Positions 58,613 through 64,000 of a stretch of DNA of 64,000 nucleotides are shown here, one piece after another; position 1 is the stretch's first letter; each line of letters begins with the position of its first letter. The DNA is from Brachypodium distachyon (taxonomy: Eukaryota > Streptophyta > Magnoliopsida > Poales > Poaceae). A program made the translations under genes and the position numbers. The DNA is taken from contig NC_016131.3 in the NCBI RefSeq assembly GCF_000005505.3, forward strand, positions 56,529,355-56,593,354, in the 5' to 3' direction. The notes under the pieces were generated by a model. The model had not been told where the DNA came from, made no database searches, and worked only from the letters and a program-made list of their open reading frames with translations.

Positions 58613-61554
58613 CGTGCAGAACTCGATGCACTCTTCTGCCCTAAAGCCTTCCACGATGCTACCTTCCGTACGCGATCTGTTACGAACGTACCGCTTCAGA
58701 ACCCCGTTGTATCGTTCAGGGCCATACATGTTATGCAGGAACGAGGGCCCTAGGGACAAGATCTCATCGCATATGTGGATCATTAGATGGACCATGATAT
58801 CGAAGAATGATGGAGGGAACAACATCTCGAGCTCGCACAAAATCTGTATCATACTATCTTTCAGTATCTGGCATCGTCTAACGGTGATTGACTTCTGCGA
58901 GATGCTGTCAAGGAAGTCAGAAAGCTTCATGATTGTCTCCCTTACTTGCGGCTCCATGATACCTCTGATTGCGACTGGAAGTAACTGAGTGAGTATGACA
59001 TGGTTGTCGTGAGACTTCATGCCAGATAGCTTGTGACTCTTCATGTCAACTAGATGCTTGATGCTCGACGAGTAATTCGATGGGACTTTAATGCCCTGCA
59101 GGCACTGGCACATCCTATGCAACTCGTCTTTGTACAGGTTGTAACATGCAAGACGACACGGCGTGGTCACCGTCATGAAACCATTCTTGTCGGCTGCTGA
59201 CACTTGATCTTTGCCCCACAACTCTTTCTTGATAGACATGAGTTCCAGGTCCTTCCGTGTATTGGGTCCATCTTTCGTCTTCTCTGGAATGTTCATCAGC
59301 AACCCCAGCATGCTGTCACATTCATTTTTCTCCACGTGCATCACATCTATGCTGTGGCGGCATTCTAAATGTGCCCGGTACTCCAAGTCCCAGAATACGG
59401 ACCTCCTTTTCCACACGACGCCTTCAGGTTCCTTATATTTCTTCGCATCAATCTTTTCGGGGACAACCTCAAGATCATTCACAATTTCGAGGATTTGTAT
59501 ACCAGACTTCTCCTTCGGCGCTGTCCCGTGCTCCGTCTTCCCATTGAACCTTTCCTTGTCATCCCTCCATGGGTCTTTAGCATCCAACCACTTTCGGTGG
59601 TCCATGTAAACAATTTTGGATGAAGCGGGCAACTTCTCCGATATCGTGTTTTCACCGCACTTTGTATAGGCCTTGTAGACATGTGTCACCTGGCATGAAG
59701 TATTTCCATTCGGAGGGTAGTCATGCATGCAGGTCAGAAGCGTTGCTCTCATCGTGAAGTACTCCCTCCTGTTTGCGTCCCAAACCACTCTGCCAAAGTT
59801 CCAAAGCTGCTTCAGCTCATCCTTCACTAGCTGCAGATACACATTTAGGTCAGCTCCCGGCTGCTTTGGACCCTGTATGAGCATGCACATGTGGATGTAC
59901 TTTCTCTTCATGATTAACCGTGGAGGAAGGTTGTAGACAAACAAAATCACTGGCTATGTGCTGTGCTTGTTGTTCATGTTTCCAAAAGGATTTATCCCGT
60001 CAGTGCTGAGACTGAGCCTCAAGTTTCTGGGCTCTGCCCCGAAATCCGGAAATGCCGTGTCGAAGTTCCTCCACTGAGTCCCATCGCCAGGGTGTCTTAG
60101 GACCCCAGCTTCCTCCACACGGTAGTGCCCGTCAGGATCGAATGCGGCCTGGGCCGGATCGTGATGGACGAGATACCTCGTGTCCTTAACGTTCTGCATC
60201 CAACGTTCAACTCGGTCACTTGCCGTAATATACCAGACAGTCTTTGCTGGCCTGCCCTTCATCACTTCTTTCCCATCGTCTTCGCCAGCTCTGGCGTTTT
60301 TCTTCTTGTATCTCGATGCACCGCATATGTGACAGCTCTCATGGTTCTCGTACTCTCCAATGTATACCATGCCGTCGTTTGGACATGAATGATGTTTCAC
60401 GCAATCTAATCCGAGCAGGCATGTAATCTTCTTCGCCTCGTATGTGCTCTTGGGCAACTTGTTTGGCTGTGAAAAAACCGAAGCAAGGTAACTCAACAAG
60501 TTCGTGAAGCCTTGTCTGACCAGCATGATACTTCCTTCAGCCTAAAAAGTTCGAGCGTCACTTCGAGCACGTTGTTTTTTTCGCCAGCTCCATCATACAA
60601 GGGTGTGTTTGCGTCCTCCAACAATTTTTTGAACTGAGCAGACTCTGCCTCATCTTCGGGGTCCTCCAGCTGGTCCCGTAGGTACGGGTCATCTATCATT
60701 TCGGCAATCCTGCCACGTGGAGCTCCTTCACCTTCCACATTAGCCTCCTTATCGACCCTTGTTTCTTCCTCCGAATCATTCGCCAGATCATACCGCAGGG
60801 CATCATCATCTTCGCTACCGCTACCGACATCAACCGCATCCTCCCCGTGACAAGTCCAACGAGAATACCCTTCCACAAAACCCAATGCCAGCACGTGCAT
60901 CTGAACATCTTCAGGCTTCATCATGCATGTGTTTCCACATTTGCGACATGGACAACGCATCATGAAAAGTTCTTTTCGTTCCATATCACCTTTCGCGACT
61001 CCAAAAAAGACGGTCTATTCGGTTATCCATCGAGCATTGATTTTTTCCTTGGCGTACATCCAAGAACGGTCCTTCGATCTACAACACAATACACAAGAAA
61101 ACAAACAAACCAAAATAGTTAGCCTAATCATTGACAAGGGGATTAAGATGTTAATTAACCGAAACTAACTAATAATTTGAAATTATAGACATTCGGAGAG
61201 AAATTGGAGGACGGCGAGAAAGATCGGGAGGGAGAGAGAGCTCGCAAGCGAGAGGGAAGCTCCGGGCGACGACGAGGAGGCATTTTGGCCGGCGGCCGCA
61301 GAGCTCAAAAATTTGAAATTGAAGAACTTCGGAGAGAAATTGGAGGCCGGCGAGAGAGATCGGGAGGGAGAGGAAAGCTTCGGAGTCGAGAATCAGAGCT
61401 CGCCGGCCGCCAGAGCTCGAAAAATGGAGCTCGGCGGCCATGGCCGCCCGCCGGCCATGGAGGCGGCGCCGCCGGCGCCGGGGGGGGGGGGGGGGGGAGA
61501 GGAGGAGGAAGGGGGAGGGAGGAGGTGCTACCTGGGGGGCTCGCCGGCGGCCAT
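58613..61554 (-). pseudogene. TNP2-type CACTA transposase, broken
   Basis: Exon 1 (61554-61532) joins exon 2 (from 61078) in the same phase as A1. The transposase-associated domain (CPCRKCGN, HVLALGFVEGYSRWTCHGE) is followed by the TNP2 body: PKSTYEAKKITCLLGLDCVK, CPNDGMVYIGEYENHESC, DGINPFGNMNN, YNLPPRLIMKRKYIHMCMLI, then RHSIDVMHVEKNECDSMLGL and a DUF4218-like end (GPERYNGVLKRYVRNRSRTE). Breaks: TAG at 61015-61017 in place of Trp, a one-base deletion near 60507, and TAG at 59954-59956 in place of Trp. The longest clean stretch is 58469-59950. After EFCTAR the frame runs into unrelated frame sequence, because of the internal deletion. Confidence 0.88.
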
Positions 61555-61596
61555 GGCGCCCTCGGGCAGCACCTCGCCGTCGCCGGAAGTGAAGGG

Positions 61597-61640
61597 GCCG
61601 CAGCTGGTCCGTTACGACGCGCGGCGCGACCAGCTGCGGC
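61597..61640 (-). promoter_or_regulatory. Conserved hairpin at the start of the TNP2 transcript (element A2)
   Basis: gccgcagctggtc (61597-61609) and gaccagctgcggc (61628-61640) are perfect inverted copies with an 18-nt loop, as in A1 (33728-33771). The ATG used in A1 is ACG here, so translation would start at the next in-frame ATG, 61554-61552. Confidence 0.75.
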
Positions 61641-61937
61641 TCTGCCCAGCGTATTTAAACCGCTAGGATTATCAGTGTCGGTCGGGCCTAGCACGACCGT
61701 TACTGATGAATTTTCATCAGTGGCGGTCTCTTCTTAGCTGACCGCCACTGATGTAACTCGCGAGTTATGATTATTCATCAGTGGCTAGGCGGGGTCGGGC
61801 AGAGCCCGCTCGGTTCATCAGTAACGGTCGCGCCCGCGACCGACACTGATGTTGTTCATCAGTAACGGTCGCACCGGACCCGTTACTGATGTTCCGTTGC
61901 ATATAGACCGTTTTGTAGTAGTGAAATGGAGGGAGTA

Positions 61938-62285
61938 TATCCTTTTCAAGGAAAATAGCGACATAGTAGCCATGAATAGCGATCGATACAGTATTAGCCA
62001 TGTTGTAACACCACTCCAGTACTTCTTTTTGACAACGAACGTTCTTCGGCACTTAAAAGGATCAAATCAGATCTCAGCAAGATCCTAGCATGTTCGTACT
62101 TTTCACGCAATAAGATTTGCACAATAGCAAATAGCAGAATGATCAACAGCAATCCTTGACCTTTGCTGTGAGCCTCCAATTGCAACAGTATATAACTAAT
62201 CAGTGGCATTATTGCACAGTGAACAAACAACAATCCTACTGTTGCCAAATTATTAGCAGCATGCTGGCTGGCTGGCTGGCTGCAG
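61938..62285. other. Intergenic; no gene seen
   Basis: AT-rich DNA between the MITE/CACTA complex and a possible exon. A short 'ctggctggctggctgg' tract lies at 62264-62280. Confidence 0.35.
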
Positions 62286-63015
62286 GTTGTTCAAGATGCA
62301 GCTGCGCCAGCTCCCTTTGTGATGAGTTGCAGTAGTACTTTGATTGCTACTGTTTCACCTGCGAATAGTACTACTGCTATACTTTGTGATGCTAACAGGG
62401 GAGCTGGAGCAGTGCTGGTTCACTTGAAAGAAGAAGAGAAGAAACAGACAAGCATGTCTCAGCTTCCTGGGTCATGGAAGGTTGATTCAAATGCTGTGCA
62501 AGCCAAAAGTAAATTTACTTTTTTTTTATATATATAGTAAAATTATTTAACATTCTAATTCTATGATGAGTGTTTTCACCTTTAGGGGATTCTTAATTCT
62601 TGCACTGTTGAAAGCACAGTCTGTTCCCCCAACAACTGATGCCTGGAACTTACTGAAACACTAACTAAAGGACAGGGCTGCATTTGTCAGTATGATATGA
62701 GATCTAGTTGCAGAATTGGTCTCGTTCATTGGCTCACCAGTCTCTATTCATCGTACTAAACAGTCGCCATTAAACACATCTATTTTTGAGCAACCAGTAG
62801 AAAGTGATGATCAGCAAGTTGCATCCTCTATCTGCAGTGACCTGCAACAATTTTCAGAGAGACAGGGCTGCACAAAAATAGAGCTTAAATCTAGACAGCA
62901 TGTCAAGTCAGAGCATCACGGCATATACTTATTTGCACAAGCAGGAAATATAGGACTGGAGCCTCCAACCGCCATCGGTTTCAGCGACAGAGGAGTTACG
63001 GTGACATGTCGATGA
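62286..63015 (+). CDS. Possible 3'-terminal exons of an unidentified gene
   Basis: A first open segment (62286-62508) follows an acceptor-like ctgcag and ends at a donor-like a|gtaaat. A second (62715-63015) follows gttgcag and ends with TGA. The two join in frame (phase 1) and give about 174 residues, including SQLPGSWKVDSNAVQAK, then SIHRTKQSPLNTSIF and LEPPTAIGFSDRGVTVTC. I recognise no domain. There is no start codon in context, so 5' exons would lie to the left, beyond or inside the CACTA insertion. It may equally be chance opening of the strand opposite a neighbour's 3' UTR. Confidence 0.25.
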
Positions 63016-63163
63016 TTAGGTACCATCACATCATTAACATGCCATCTCAAGTCTCAACACATGTTGGTTCATAGTATATGATTTCAACAATCATCTTACT
63101 GCTTGTCCAGCAGTACTGTCAACAGCAATGGCATGGCAACTGAGCATTCATATGAGATTTATC

Positions 63164-63504
63164 TCACTGCTGAGATGTAGAGCTAGGACCAGCCAATTCA
63201 GTTGTTTTCTCGGCACACACGCGCACTTTCCTGCAGGAATTCCAAAACCAACATATTAATATCTGAATCCATAGCTGAATTTTTGTTTCGCCGAAAACAT
63301 GGACTGACTATTTTATCGCCAAAAAGCGCCAGAGAGAATCCAATAAAGAACTGCATTTCTGAAACAAAAAGGAAAGAGAAGACCTAGCCCCAGGGTTAGA
63401 AGATGATTAAGTACATACTTGTTATACGCTATGCGGTCGCTGATGTAAAGTTGGGCAGCCACAGGGTTTTTTGGATGTAAGGGGTTTGGATCATTCAAAA
63501 GGGA
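63164..63504 (-). CDS. 3' end of an E2 ubiquitin-conjugating-enzyme-like gene (partial)
   Basis: Two minus-strand exons: 63504-63419 (after an acceptor tgttcttgtgcag) and 63230-63164 (after gaattcctgcag), joined in phase 2 and ending in TGA at 63166-63164. The encoded end reads SLLNDPNPLHPKNPVAAQLY, then ISDRIAYNKKVRVCAEKTTE, then LAGPSSTSQQ. The DPNP...P.N..AA......YN.KVR pattern aligns without gaps to the C-terminal helices of RAD6/UBC2-type E2 enzymes. The catalytic Cys region lies in upstream exons outside the window or not recognised here. If correct, it encodes a ubiquitin- or ubiquitin-like-conjugating enzyme. The family member cannot be decided from this end alone. Confidence 0.6.
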
Positions 63505-64000
63505 CTGCACAAGAACAGCAGTGTTTAATCATACATGGCCTTTGAACAGCAGGATACAGAGAAGCTTATCAGTTACAGAAACTCAATGCAAAATCAGTGC
63601 AAGCATAAGCAGTACATTTTGAATATCCCTATTAAAGCATGCAGGAACTGTTAATTGTGCTACTGAATTGAATACGCCAACAGATATATAGTGAACATTG
63701 CCACTCGTTTTCTTTTTAACAAATCAATTGTAGGAAATTACATTCTTGCATTAGAGATTCAGAACAAAAACTCCTTTCGAGACCATCATGAAAGCATCCC
63801 CAGATTGCCCAAGAGTCAATATTTAGGTGTTCACTGAAAGTGAGGTATTGAGTATGACGTGCAGGAAAATATATATCATAAACTGTATTAGAACAATATA
63901 TCTCTAGAAATCCATAATACTATGTGAAACTGTAGTGGCGCATAAAATGGAAGCACAGAGTTTCACCCGTTGGTTCCGTAATCTGTGTACATATATGGGA
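63505..64000 (-). other. Probable intron of the E2-like gene
   Basis: On the minus strand no E2-like coding sequence (such as the HPN or active-site Cys motif) appears in this stretch. It is AT-rich and probably an intron, with earlier exons beyond the window edge. Confidence 0.4.

Larger units (their letters stand above)
56771..61923 (-). mobile_element. CACTA (En/Spm) element A2, 5.15 kb, defective
   Basis: Left end cactaccacagaaaggc; right end is the complement of cactactacaaaacggtc, identical to the start of A1. Flanks are GAA (56768-56770) and AAA (61924-61926), a 3-bp target duplication with one later change; the interrupted MITE sequence supports GAA as original. Subterminal 'atcagtaacggtcg' arrays lie at 56790-56970 and 61670-61900. 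It carries the TNP2 transposase gene, interrupted by nonsense and frameshift changes, then a deletion junction near 58612, then the C-terminal Ulp1 part of the second gene. Its retained and missing parts complement those of A1. Confidence 0.93.
56521..61937. mobile_element. MITE interrupted by CACTA element A2
   Basis: The left part (56521-56770) begins 'ttacatccgtttctaaacat' and ends 'ttttatatcaaggaa'. The right part (61924-61937) continues 'aaatggagggagta'. Joined, they give the usual grass MITE end '..atatcaaggaatggaggg'. The interior words 'tttgtcccaagtcaaagttt' and 'ggcttagaacaaacttagaa' are inverted partners. The CACTA element inserted about 10 bp from the MITE's right end. Confidence 0.75.

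Noticed and set aside
58269..58988. 239-codon plus-strand frame
   Set aside because: Antisense shadow of the TNP2 and Ulp1 coding remnants, which have recognisable domains on the minus strand.
61204..61737. 177-codon plus-strand frame
   Set aside because: It is the opposite strand of the TNP2 leader and intron in element A2, rich in simple GA/GGC repeats and a long G run near 61480-61497.

Overview
This is nuclear DNA from a grass (Poaceae). The evidence is plant-type GT-AG introns, GC-rich coding starts that fade towards the 3' end, many small Tourist/Stowaway-like MITEs, CACTA (En/Spm) transposons, and a class I KNOX gene most like rice OSH15 and maize rough sheath1. As I recall, rice chromosome 7 carries a PR-1 cluster close to OSH15, so the window is probably orthologous to that interval. 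The KNOX and PR-1 proteins differ from the Oryza sativa ones I remember, so I do not name a species.

Layout. 1-11.2 kb is mostly intergenic, with several local repeats, a foldback element and a MITE; its right part probably holds the spliced 3' UTR of the next gene. 11.2-12.9 kb (minus) is a two-RRM hnRNP-like RNA-binding protein gene; a broken piece of a related exon lies upstream at 13.7 kb. 14.4-22.3 kb (plus) is a PR-1 (CAP superfamily) cluster: one pseudogene with two frameshifts and two intact secreted proteins. 14.96-16.56 kb is a long-TIR element carrying a nested hAT element with a perfect 8-bp target duplication. 22.6-25.8 kb and 26.0-27.4 kb are two non-autonomous CACTA elements, both with perfect 3-bp target duplications. 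33.27-39.95 kb is a CACTA element with coding remnants and a GTC target duplication. 42.8 kb is a 172-bp solo LTR. 49.2-53.8 kb (plus) is an intact five-exon KNOX gene with a 3.1-kb third intron. 56.77-61.92 kb is a second coding CACTA element, in opposite orientation, inserted into a MITE. 63.2-63.5 kb (minus) is the 3' end of a gene resembling a ubiquitin-conjugating enzyme, which continues past the window; a possible unidentified gene end on the plus strand converges on it.

The most notable system is the pair of related coding CACTA elements. One kept the TNPA-like/Ulp1-protease gene but lost most of the TNP2 transposase; the other kept the TNP2 transposase but lost the TNPA-like part. Each looks defective, and together they show the full gene set of the family. 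The copy at 33-40 kb has lost both the catalytic His and Cys of its Ulp1 domain; the copy at 57 kb retains those codons but has a stop in front of the Cys. Many of the breaks fit G-to-A changes on the coding strand.

Endogenous host genes supported here: the RRM protein, two PR-1 proteins, the KNOX transcription factor and a partial E2-like gene. No CRISPR array, rRNA, convincing tRNA or recognisable miRNA family was seen.
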